Shown: one piece after another, positions 12,028 through 21,456 of the stretch
Layout of the letters: each line of letters starts with the position of its first letter
Numbering within the stretch: position 1 is the first letter of the stretch
DNA from: Lumbricus rubellus
Lineage: Eukaryota > Annelida > Clitellata > Crassiclitellata > Lumbricidae
DNA length: 64,000 nucleotides
Assembly: GCA_945859605.1 (NCBI GenBank)
Contig: OX243817.1
Location: 29,725,754 to 29,789,753, forward strand
Reading direction: 5' to 3'
The notes under the pieces: model-generated
What the model was told of the DNA's origin: nothing
The model's database searches: none
The model's input: only the letters and a program-made list of their open reading frames with translations
Program-made: the position numbers and the translations under genes

Positions 12028-12051
12028 TGACGTCACTGTTACTAAGAGAGA
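12028..12051 (+). promoter_or_regulatory. Conserved CRE plus X-box-like element of paralogue A
   Basis: TGACGTCA (12028-12035) followed 2 bp later by GTTACTAAGAG, 241 bp upstream of the ATG. The same pair with the same spacing stands 232 bp before paralogue B (28337-28361). TGACGTCA is the canonical CREB/ATF site. The second motif resembles an RFX X-box, whose right half is degenerate here. Function is inferred from conservation between the duplicates. Confidence 0.55.
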
Positions 12052-12276
12052 CCACAAACCTAGAGAGGTTCATTTGTTTAATGTCACTTTTACCCAAAGA
12101 CAGACGAACGTCATTTTTCTCAACGCGACAGTTTCGTGCTAATAATTATATTACAGTAAATCGACAATAATTTACTATGAATTAAACCGACATAGGATAA
12201 CTATAAATTACTGAGCATCGAAGTTCGTCATCGCAGTTGAAATCGGTTTATCGTGCGTTGGCCTCGATCGCCTGCA

Positions 12277-13972
12277 ATGAACTCGAAAGGAGATCTGAGG
12301 ATTTCAACAAGCAAGGCAACTTCGGTAAACACGAAATCGAGATCGCCAGTTCCTGCGAAAGAGAAATTGGGAGACGGGGAGAAGAACGGTGACCGGTCGA
12401 CGAAATCCCAGAGAACAGCACCCCACTCGCAATTAGAACTCACCCGTCGCGCCACGTCTGCTCCACCCCCTGCTTCTGGAAATAATTGTCCGCAAGGCAG
12501 AAGGAAGGCGCGATCGTCGTCACCTGGGAAAGGCAGGCCGCACGAGTTCCTGACCGGACTGGACTACAGGACGAAATTCATGCGCAAAATACTTAACGAT
12601 AAGACTCCTGTTGGGACGATGCAAAGCCGAACGAAGAGATCGACGTCAGTACCTGTGTGCGGTAGCAATCGCAGTGTAAAGCCTGCGTCTAAAGCCGTCG
12701 AAAATGCGCCAGTAAGAAGAATCAAAGTCGCTCGGTTGGTCACGACCGGCGAAGAGAGACCGAGGGAATTCCTGACGGGAGTGGACTTTAGGACGAAGTT
12801 CATGCGCAACCCGTCGTACTATGACGACGCAGCGCTGAAGTCTAGACACAACTCGGGCGATTCAAAAACTGCCCATCAGACCAAAATGGAGGCAAGAAAA
12901 GCAAACCAGTGGGGACAGCTGAAGCCGAAAACCTCTCTCCTGAAGATTCCTCTAAGAACGGAGGTCGTAAAGAAGCCAAATCTCACAAAGACAGTTCCCA
13001 ACCGAAAAACGTCTCAGTTAAGTACGCCGACGGCAGAGGCAAAAGCGACTCTTGCCGTCGGTAGGCCTAATTCTGGTGCCAAAGTCAAAGGAAACAACGG
13101 GAAAAATCCTCCAGTTGGTGGTGCACAGAAAACTCCAGAAGCTACGAAAACCGGTACAACGCCACTACGTCAGAGTCGAGCCAAATCCAACACAACTAAA
13201 GCAGAAGTCTGTCTAGCGCAGAGTGGAGAGACGGCAGCAAAAACAAGCGGATCTAAACGCTTAAGCCCGGCTTTGGAACAAGTCAGAAACAACTCGACTG
13301 ATCTCGGCACAAAATCCGATAATTACTTCACGCATGGAATCAACAACAAGTTTGATATGTCGATTAATCGTCCAAGCTCACCGATATCTGATCTAACCGG
13401 ATCCACCTCTCTTCACACAACTCCGCGCTCACCGAGATTCGGGCAGAGAAACAATTTCACGAATTCTTTTCTGCGCTTAGATCTTCCGACTTCGGAAACG
13501 AGCTCCATTCATTCGGAGCAATCTATTCCGCTTTCGGAAACGCTGGAAATGCAAAGAGCGAGCTCACCGCTTGCTAAGGTCAGTTGGCCGTCGAAAGCGC
13601 ACAGTCATTCGAAGAAGGGCAAGTTCTTGCCAATATCAGACAACGCCCTCGTTTACAGATCCTTGGGTTCTTTTACCAATGCACGCAGAAGCAAGACAAC
13701 GGCCACCAAGCAGGAACCGATAGGTACTGTGCTCAACGCTCCATTTGTTCCCGTGGTCAAATGGACGAGTAAGACAAAATCTGGCGATTTCTTTGAACCG
13801 CTCTATCGTCAGGGTTCAAACAGTCCACCGAATTTGACGAATTCTAACGCGAATCCTGCTGACGGCGATAAAGCTTCTCACGAGAAATCTCCTGAAGGTA
13901 AACAATCGAACCAGCCGTCGAAAGAAACAGGAAACAGAAATGACAAAGTTGCCCTGGATGAACGCTACATGA

Positions 13973-14039
<67 letters not shown>

Positions 14040-14520
14040 GCAACAGCAGCAGCAGACAACTGTAGCGAACGACGGCTGCGACATTCCACATCCAAGTCGC
14101 ATGCATGTCTCTGCCAACGTCAGAAGAACCAATAAGAAATCCACGACACAGGAGAGCACTCTTTCAAAGAAAGCCGACAGAAACCATGATAAGAATCGTG
14201 TGGTCCCAGCCAAACCAGCCTGGAAACTGATCGGGTCACAGCCGATAGTGTCGGAGCGTTCTCTCTGGTCACCCACCCCCTCTCCACTGCTACATAAATC
14301 TCACGAAGCCTGGAGACTGACCGGGTCACAGCAGATAGTGTCGGAGCGTTCACTCTGGTCACCCACGCCCTCTCCACTGCCAAAAAGACCTCAGTCGGTT
14401 AAAGACATAGCGACGACCAAGCTGCCTGCCGTCTACACAACGAGCACGAAATGGCCTGTGGGTGACTTTGCCATGCGTCCCAGATCAGCCGCAGTTAACA
14501 AAAAACCTATTTGGAAGTAA
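12277..14520 (+). CDS. Paralogue A: basic Ser/Pro-rich protein with FLTG-TKFMR repeats and polyglutamine
   Basis: A single open exon of 747 codons. I choose the ATG at 12277 rather than 12253 because it aligns with the start of the paralogue at 28577 (MNSKGD versus MNLERD). The protein is basic and low in hydrophobics, with no signal peptide or membrane segment, so probably intracellular. Two copies of PREFLTGxDxRTKFMR lie at about residues 88-103 and 161-176. HTTPRSPR is a possible proline-directed phosphosite, and 27 Gln follow at about 567-593 (CAG with a few CAA). A duplicated AWKLTGSQxIVSERSLWSP block lies near 645-710, then RPQSVKDIA and a terminal WK. The other paralogue has single copies and no polyQ. 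No known domain is recognised. Intronless and flanked by a conserved promoter motif and AATAAA, it looks functional. Function unknown. Confidence 0.85.
13975..14055 (+). repeat. In-frame CAG/CAA tract (27 Gln)
   Basis: 27 consecutive Gln codons, mostly pure CAG with three CAA near the 3' side. The tract is missing from the paralogue at the corresponding site, so it expanded after duplication. Confidence 0.95.
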
Positions 14521-14687
14521 CTCGCTTCGAATCTTAGACAAAATTAGACCATTTTTTAGACGATACTCGATTGCGAATATTATCTCGCGAAGCCAAAAAG
14601 TCAGTTTCATTCTATCTCTCTATCTGAATTATATTTGAAAACCAATTTTAAGCAGCTATAGAGATGTACCGATCCTATTTTTTAAAC

Positions 14688-14693
14688 AATAAA
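14688..14693 (+). terminator. Poly(A) signal of paralogue A
   Basis: AATAAA 168 bp after the stop, followed by a T-rich stretch. The 3' UTR before it shares GCGAATATTATC with the region after paralogue B. Confidence 0.65.
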
Positions 14694-15659
14694 AGTTTTT
14701 GCATTTAAACCGCTCAGAAATCTGTTACTCGTCAAAAATCGCTCTTTGACAGAAACGTAGAAAGCAAGAAACCCATTTTCGGAATTTATATATCTTCTTT
14801 GCTATTTTTTTCTTTTACGCCTTCTCTTTCTAATTTCTCATCAGCTGATCGCTGCAGCAGAGTTGTTGACAACGTCTAAGGAAGTTGTTTGTATTTCAAA
14901 TAATATTAGGCCCATTGTTACTTGGTTTGAAATGATTTTTTTAAAATAATGTAATGCTATGTAATGCAATAAGTAATTTCTGTAGCGCCGCTCATGACCA
15001 TGACCATTATGAGAATCAGAGTGGAGTAATAATGTCTTAAGTGGGGCTGAAAGTGATTTGAAAAAGGAGCCGGGTGTGAGTTCGGGCGGACGCAGAAATT
15101 TATATGATTGATTGATTGATTGATTGATTGAAAATCTGATGAATGCATAGGCCTGTAACGCTATAAGGCCAAATCTTAAGCACGCGACCCGGCTAAGACC
15201 CGGTTAACTTTCAGCTCCGGTCTTAAGAAGAGAGTGAGATAAAGTGAAGGTCTCTGTGATATAGTTTGACTGAAGGATGACACTCGTGTCCTCTTCGTAG
15301 ACCATTAATTAATTTTTATATTCTTTATTGAAACAATCCGGAAATGGATGAACTTCAGATCCTTTGCAGTGGCACCTTCATCTCTGCTTGGTGACAGATA
15401 CAAAGAACTTGCTCACTATCGTTGTATTCGGAGTAGAACCTTCACCCGCCCAATCAACGACCTTGCCTCTTACCAATAACTCATCGAGGTCATCGAGGTA
15501 ATCATTAAGGTCGCTGTAAGAAAAAGCGCAGATTTACATTAAGCTTATACCATCTTCGTATCAAGCGTGGATTGCCATATTAGGCTAGGTATCTGAAAGA
15601 TGCTATACATATTGACAGCTGCAGATAATACAAACATATTTATACACACATAGGCCTAC
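14694..15659. other. Intergenic, nothing recognised beyond repeat fragments
   Basis: Contains a short (GATT)n run at 15101-15130 and a LINE-tail-like piece near 14985 (TGTAGCGCCGCTCATG). No gene supported. Confidence 0.45.
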
Positions 15660-16085
15660 ATACATACATAATACATGCATAGCCTTCATACATAAATACG
15701 TACGTACTTACGTATACGTACATGCATGCATACGTACATACATACATACATACATACATACATACATACATACATACATACATACATACATACATACATA
15801 CATACATACATACATACATACATACATAAATACATACATACATAAATACATACATACATAAATACATACATACATGTACATACAGACATTCATACAGACG
15901 TACAAACATTCATACAGACATACAAACATTCATTCAGACATACATGATACAAACATTCATACAGACATACATGATACAAACATTCATACAGACATGCAAA
16001 CACTCATGCAGACATTCAAACACTCATACAGACATACAAAGATTCATACAGACATACAAACATTCACACAGACATACAAACATTA
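15660..16085. repeat. (TACA)n array and 20-bp CATACAGACATACAAA derivative
   Basis: A nearly pure TACA tetranucleotide core (15730-15870) is flanked by higher-order units such as CATACAGACATACAAACATT. Translations are runs of Tyr/Val/Cys/Met, by composition only. Confidence 0.9.
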
Positions 16086-16321
16086 TAATTTTATATAGGG
16101 CCTACGTAGACCCACGAATAGATCGTGGTCGTATCTGAAACGTAAAATCCCATTGTGATTCGGTTTCACAAGACACAATAGGCCTATATATAGCCTACAA
16201 ATTGAAAATAGCATCTGGGTTTTCCCAGTCGTCGTTTTCCAATCGGTTTAGCTTTCATCAATCGTCATCGAGCGTTAGGCTGCTCTTAAGGTCATTGATT
16301 GTCATTGTTATCATACAAAAC

Positions 16322-16406
16322 AACATCATTCTTGTAATCGTCGTCATCATCATCGTCATCAAATTTCAAAATCATCGTTATCGTCGTCATCGTCGTCATC
16401 GTCATT

Positions 16407-16460
<54 letters not shown>

Positions 16461-16570
16461 GTCGTCATCATCATCATCATCATCATCGTCATCATCGTCA
16501 TCATCGTCGTCGTCATCATCATCATCATCGTCATCATCATCATCATCGTCATCATCATCTTCTGCTTCTT
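16322..16570. repeat. (TCA/TCG)n trinucleotide array
   Basis: Second TCA-rich array of the window, related in sequence to 5725-6028 and 34221-34742. Confidence 0.9.
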
Positions 16571-17704
16571 CTTCTTCATTCTCTTCCAATTGTTCTTTTT
16601 CTTGTAATTTTTTGCTATTCTTCTTCCTAATCATTTAGCCTGTCGGGCAGTCTATGTGGAACGTTGGCGAGTTCCTTATATTTCGAAAGACATGGCAACC
16701 AACACCAACTATCACTCCACTGTCGTCATCGTATGGGCATACATGTAAACCTGCACAATCTGTGACTGAGAAAGAGCTGGGCTAAAGTGTAGGCCAACAT
16801 GCGAACGTGCAATCCTACTCCTACATGTAGGCTAGTCATAGAATCACAATATTTAAGTGAGTGGTAATAAATCCAACGTGTCACTTGCGGCGTACAAAGA
16901 CTATAGCTTAAGCAACTTCGCCACTGGTTGCACTCTGCCAGTGCCAGTCCCAAGCCTGGATAAAGGAGGAGGGCGTCGCTAATGGTCTTTGTTACCACAC
17001 AGTTAAACTGCAACTACACACTCTATAGCTTAATTAAGCACCGGTACGGCCCTATGCCATATCAAGTCCTCATTAGCCAAAACTGCTCCGTTCGTGCTAG
17101 TGCCAGATCAAAAATCTGGGGGGAAGTTGAGCCGAGGAGATAATATGGTGAAAAGGTTGTAGGCCCAGGCCTTGATGGATTAGGTTCTTATAGTTATAAA
17201 TTCGAAAATTAATAATAATTTAAGCATTAGTGTTATATGAAACGAAATCATAGATGTATGGGCGTACGGATTTGTAGGTTGTTCTGTTTTCCCAACAGAC
17301 TGTCCTTAACAATTTAAAATATGTTCGCTTTGCAAAATAACATCCAATTCTCATTCCGGAAAAGTGAGAAACATTTCAAAGCAATCGAAATCTCAAATAA
17401 CCTTGCGTTGCGTGACTAGGCTATGTAGGCCTATTGTATAGGCCTACACGTGTTCCTATTTACATCGGTCAACTCGCTATGTTTATGATAGGCCTAAGCT
17501 TATTTATTGAAGCACGTGGCCTACATAGAGTAGCCTATTAGCAGTGATTGCAGGACTCTTGAGTCATAGGCTAAGCCTATATAGGCCTATAGGCTACCTA
17601 CATGTAGGCTATAATTATACAGCGCAGGCAACGAAAGTCCTGTGCAGAGTATCTCCGCATATAGGCCTACTTATTAATCAGAGCGATAATATAATTAAGA
17701 TATT

Positions 17705-17739
<35 letters not shown>

Positions 17740-18305
17740 TTGTGTGTTTCAACCTCTTACTCTCTTTATAGTTTTGCACTAACATATAGTCACATTAGTC
17801 AGTCCACGGGAATCAAAAATTACTTCGCTTCCACTGAAAATCGGCGGCAGCGGCGGCGGTAACTCGGGCCTCTATACGTGATAAATCACTGTCATAATGT
17901 CTGCAGGTCAAAATGCTCTACGATCAATACAGAAATTAGCATGAATGCATTTACATTACAATATGATAATCAGTCTGATTCAGGCCACATGTCGTTAAAT
18001 GATGACTGTGATTTCAAGGGCATAGAATTAATGTTGCTTCGAAGTTCATTCCAAATAGCAGGTAGCCTAATCGAAGCATTTTTCAGGTGCGGTTGGAGAA
18101 TTTTAATGTCAATGAAAATATTTCACCTTTTTATTTTCAATGAATTGGTCGAGTGAGAACCTTCAACATATGGCAACATATTAATTGTTTGTCCGCTTGA
18201 ATGGACGCCGTGTCTTTTGAAGTTTTGAGAGCCTGACAATAAGTTAGGCTACTTCGATTAGGAATTAATTAGCCTAATATCAATGTTATTGATCGTGTTC
18301 TACAG
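16571..18305. other. Region that should hold the 5' exons of the NTPase gene
   Basis: TAGGCCTA-rich DNA with a (CTGT)n run at 17705-17742. The NTPase downstream lacks its Walker A exon, which should lie here or further left. A 13-codon candidate first exon (ATG 16692, MATNTNYHSTVVI, then GTATGG at 16731) would fit a first beta strand, but I found no exon with GxxxxGKS/T. Nothing else is supported. Confidence 0.35.
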
Positions 18306-18425
18306 ATATATCACGTGATCAGTTCACTGACTTTCACAGTCATCCGCGAATCTTCGAGTTCGTCCAACACGAAATCAGTCGAGAACAGAGTCGAGTGGAA
18401 GCAGAGAACGATGCGAAACAGAGAA
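18306..18425 (+). CDS. NTPase exon n-2
   Basis: Acceptor TTCTACAG before 18306, donor GTAAGA after 18425. It reads ISRDQFTDFHSHPRIFEFVQ and continues into a charged helix, HEISREQ..AENDAKQR. The base composition is clearly richer in C/G than the surrounding intron. Confidence 0.75.
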
Positions 18426-20104
18426 GTAAGAAATAATATAGTATAATTTATATCAATTAATAATTAACTACACGCAGATAATTAAGGGCGTCTATCTACA
18501 AGAATCACTGTGTCAAAGATGATCAGTTGTCGTCTACACGATCATGTTTTATGACAGACCTAGGCCTACAGGATTGACATATTGCATAGTTTTGTAGGCT
18601 ACGAATTGTAGACCTATAGCCCAAGAAGCAACGGCGTTTGAATAAGCGAGTTCACCATCTCAGTGACCTTTCGTGTGCGCGTGCGCAGTAGTCAAGGTCA
18701 CCACTACAATAGACGGTGTAATACACCGTCTATTGTAGTGGTGACCTTGACTACTGCGCACGCGCACTCGAAAGGTCACTGAGATGGTGAACTCGCTTAT
18801 ACAAAGAAAATTTTCCAATTTTGACAGAATAGTGTCTAACCAATCATGATAATATCAATCAATCAATCAATCGATGAATCAATCAATCAATCGATAAATC
18901 AATAATCATTATCCACACAAGCGATGTCCAATTATATTGCTTCCATGATACAGATACGTTGTATGATCGAGGCATTGATCCCGTCGTCTACTCTTGGGCA
19001 TTTCTCGGAGAAGCGGCGAGAGATCGTCTGCTCAAAGAACCTTTCCTTCAGCAATCCATCCAACGGTCAGTCCATCAACAATCGAAATCCATACTCACTC
19101 CATATCATAGGCTACCGTGCTTAGTTTGAGCATTTCTTTTGCAGGCTTAGGCTATTTACTTTTTAACCGATCTACACAGGGCTTAAAATAGCATATTATA
19201 TTTTATGAAACAGAGTGTAAGTTGATGTGGCTGGATTGTTCATGGTGTAGTACGAGTTTTTTGAGAGATTGACCTGCGTCGAATACCAACTATAGACACT
19301 TCCTAATTTTGTATGCATTCATGCCAACTGCCCCCACAGGGCTGTTTTTAAGGAATTTTTAGAACTGCACAACTCTTTCTTTTCCTTCCAATCCTCCATG
19401 GTAAATTACTTCCAATCGGGGGACAATGGCCATTTTTTGCTAGTTTCAACTGTAGGCCTACAGAAGTTGCTCTACAACTGCACAAATCCATTTAGAACTG
19501 CACATTTTGTGTACAATTGCACGTTTAAAAAACCTGCAGTGCCCAACATTGGCCCACAAAAGCGCTGCTATGATACAGTATATAACCCAAATGGCGTATA
19601 ATTATACAGGGTGCGCCAAAAAGTAATCCCCTGAGGTTTTTAGCCCATATCTCGGCCAAACATATGAATTTTTAAATGAAACTTTACAGTCTTAAAGGCA
19701 ATTCATATCTACGTACAATGGTTCGAATTTCAATAAAATATTTCAAACAGAACAAAAGTTACATCACTTTTAGTGAGGCCAGTGCACCCACCGTTTTTAG
19801 GCGCACCCTGTATACAATTATGGCAAGACCGATAACGAGGCAATAATTCTGTTATTGTAGTTACCGGAAGTCCGTGGTATTTGTGGTCGCCCCGAAGGAG
19901 TGTTGCGTCGTCGACGATGGATTTCGCATGGAGCCATCTCTGGCCGATCTCAACTTGTACACGGACTTTATGAAGCGCCTTTTCCAGCTGCTCCACATTC
20001 CCTTTCACTTCATCGAAGAGACAGACCGACAGCGTCGTACGAAATTGGTCGTCGACATTATCAGACCATTACTACAAGCTGGTCACAGATCTGCGCCTAT
20101 CTAG
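18306..20104 (+). CDS. AAA_28/NadR-like P-loop NTPase, last three exons (5' end not found)
   Basis: Three exons join in matching phases: 18306-18425 (ends phase 1), 18954-19065 (starts with two bases, ends phase 2) and 19861-20104 (starts with one base, stop TAG). Joined, they encode about 158 residues including LYDRGIDPVVYSW, LLKEPF, QSIQRYRKSVVFVV and VVDDGFR, then a closing helix with EETDRQRR. DRxxxDPxxY, RYRxSxxxxxxP and DDGxR are features of AAA_28-type nucleotide-binding proteins (NadR/Ttd14-like). The Walker A segment must be on an upstream exon I could not identify. Substrate is unknown. A 159-bp palindrome lies in the first intron shown, a mariner-type MITE in the second, and an LTR retrotransposon starts 34 bp after the stop. 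The exons look intact, so the gene is probably functional. Confidence 0.75.
18642..18800. mobile_element. 159-bp near-perfect palindrome (fold-back MITE)
   Basis: The arms begin ATAAGCGAGTTCACCATCTC and meet at GGTGTAATACACC with essentially no loop; only a couple of mismatches are seen. It includes GCGCGTGCGCAGTAG and AGGTCACCACTAC. It lies in an intron of the NTPase gene. Confidence 0.85.
18853..18905. repeat. (ATCA)n run
   Basis: Short run of AATC/ATCA tetranucleotides with ATCGATGA interruptions. Confidence 0.8.
18954..19065 (+). CDS. NTPase exon n-1
   Basis: Acceptor CATGATACAG, donor GTCAGT. It encodes TLYDRGIDPVVYSWAFLGEA and RDRLLKEPFLQQSIQ, carrying the DRxxxDPxxY motif of the family. 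Confidence 0.8.
19607..19810. mobile_element. Tc1/mariner-type MITE with TA target site
   Basis: Perfect ends CAGGGTGCGCC and GGCGCACCCTG, flanked by TA on both sides (19605-19606 and 19811-19812). Its 204 bp have no transposase. It is intronic, close to the acceptor of the terminal NTPase exon. Confidence 0.85.
19861..20104 (+). CDS. NTPase terminal exon
   Basis: Acceptor TCTGTTATTGTAG ends at 19860, and the stop TAG is at 20102-20104. It encodes YRKSVVFVVAPKECCVVDDG and a helical C-terminus ending GHRSAPI. The polypyrimidine tract lies only about 50 bp from the MITE edge at 19810. Confidence 0.8.
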
Positions 20105-20138
20105 AATTGTAGATGGGCAGCGTCCACGCACATACATT

Positions 20139-21144
20139 TGTCGTGGTTATATTAAATGATTATCAAATTAAACACTTGCTATGCATGTATAATTATTAAT
20201 TATAGGTAGAAGTTAAGCTAGGCAATTTAATTGGCGAGTTTAGGTAATATGTGTGGCAACATATAAAATATTAATACATAAAACCAATGACTGCAGCTAA
20301 GCGTAATAACGAGTGGTCAAGATTACCATGACAACAAAGGACGCTAATCCTATTCGTGATTGGTGCAGACTGGAAGCGAATGACGTGACGAGTTAAAAAT
20401 GACGTCAGCGAAGTGGACGTTAAGTTTTTGACTCTCTACAGGTATATCTGGAAATGGTGGTTGTTTCGCTGCGGTGATCAATCCAAAGTTGTGATTTTCA
20501 GAGTAGAGACGAAGGTAATTGAACTGTTCGGACGATCAACCGATAGTTCAAAGTATTGTGCATTAAGTGCAACGCAATTTAAATGAGAAATTTGCGTTGG
20601 TGCATAATAATCATCGTGTGAAGTGTGAGACACTTGCGAAGAAGACGAACTCTTAGGCAACAGTCTGAAGAGTCGTGTAATTTTGAATCGGCTAGCGAAC
20701 AGCTGATTCGGCGTGCGAAGTACGAGGGACGTTTGGTCAACTGGAGAAGAGCTGTGAGGTGAATGCGACGATTCATCTTGTGTGCAACTGATTCACGGCA
20801 AGATACGAGTAAGGCGATTGGTGTGGTTGCTTCCATGACTGCATTTCAACCGTCTGATCAACATTCTTGACTGCGAAGAATCGGACGACGGAGAGAGCCG
20901 AAGACATTCGAGTTCAAACAACTCGACAGATAAGCGCAAATATAATATTTCCTAAGTAACTCGCCACACTAGGTAAATAGGATTGTTATTTGTTTGTGCA
21001 TATGAATGATATTGAATAACTTTATATTTTATATATTTCATAAGAACTGGGAGTTTGTTGAATTTGGAAGAATTTCTTGAGTAAGTTAAACCCAACCGAT
21101 TAACCACTAGGATAATAAAGTGCCCTTTTACACGGGATACGACA
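20139..21144 (+). repeat. 5' LTR
   Basis: Begins TGTCGTGG and ends ATACGACA (inverted 6-bp ends TGTCGT/ACGACA). AATAAA at 21114-21119 probably serves as the polyadenylation signal. The shared sequence continues as ACTA after the end, so the border is uncertain by about 4 bp. Confidence 0.9.
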
Positions 21145-21148
21145 ACTA

Positions 21149-21166
21149 TGGGGTCCTACGTTCCGG
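21149..21166 (+). other. Candidate primer-binding site
   Basis: TGGGGTCCTACGTTCCGG follows the 5' LTR by 4 bp and starts with the TGG expected opposite a tRNA CCA end. The matching tRNA was not identified. Confidence 0.4.
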
Positions 21167-21456
21167 AATATTAAAACTGGATTTTTAACTAACACTCGAA
21201 ATATCAACGAACAATAATCTCAAGTATTGAAAATGTATAGTTTTAAAGTTATCGCTTTTGCGATTGCGAAAGAACGACTTTATTGATAAGCGTTTACTCG
21301 ATGCGATTTGTTTAACCTCGCGTAACCATAGAGTACGCATTTCAAGAGGGAACATTTTATTAATCTTGTTTAAGATTATCTTTTGAATAATTTAATTCTT
21401 GTATAGCGAAAGCTATTGGGAAATACTTGTTAACTGAGTAAACAAGTAAGTAGACC

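Noticed and set aside
12253..12276. Eight-codon N-terminal extension of paralogue A
   Set aside because: The homology to paralogue B begins at the second ATG (12277), which I take as the start.
15640..16138. Met/Tyr/Val/Cys-rich open frames on both strands
   Set aside because: Products of the (TACA)n tetranucleotide array.
17878..18156. 92-codon frame before the NTPase exons as the missing N-terminal exon
   Set aside because: No Walker A motif, no donor in the needed phase, and no recognisable family.
20478..20836. Reading frames inside the LTRs
   Set aside because: Identical in both LTRs, antisense to the element, no known motif. LTRs are not expected to encode protein.
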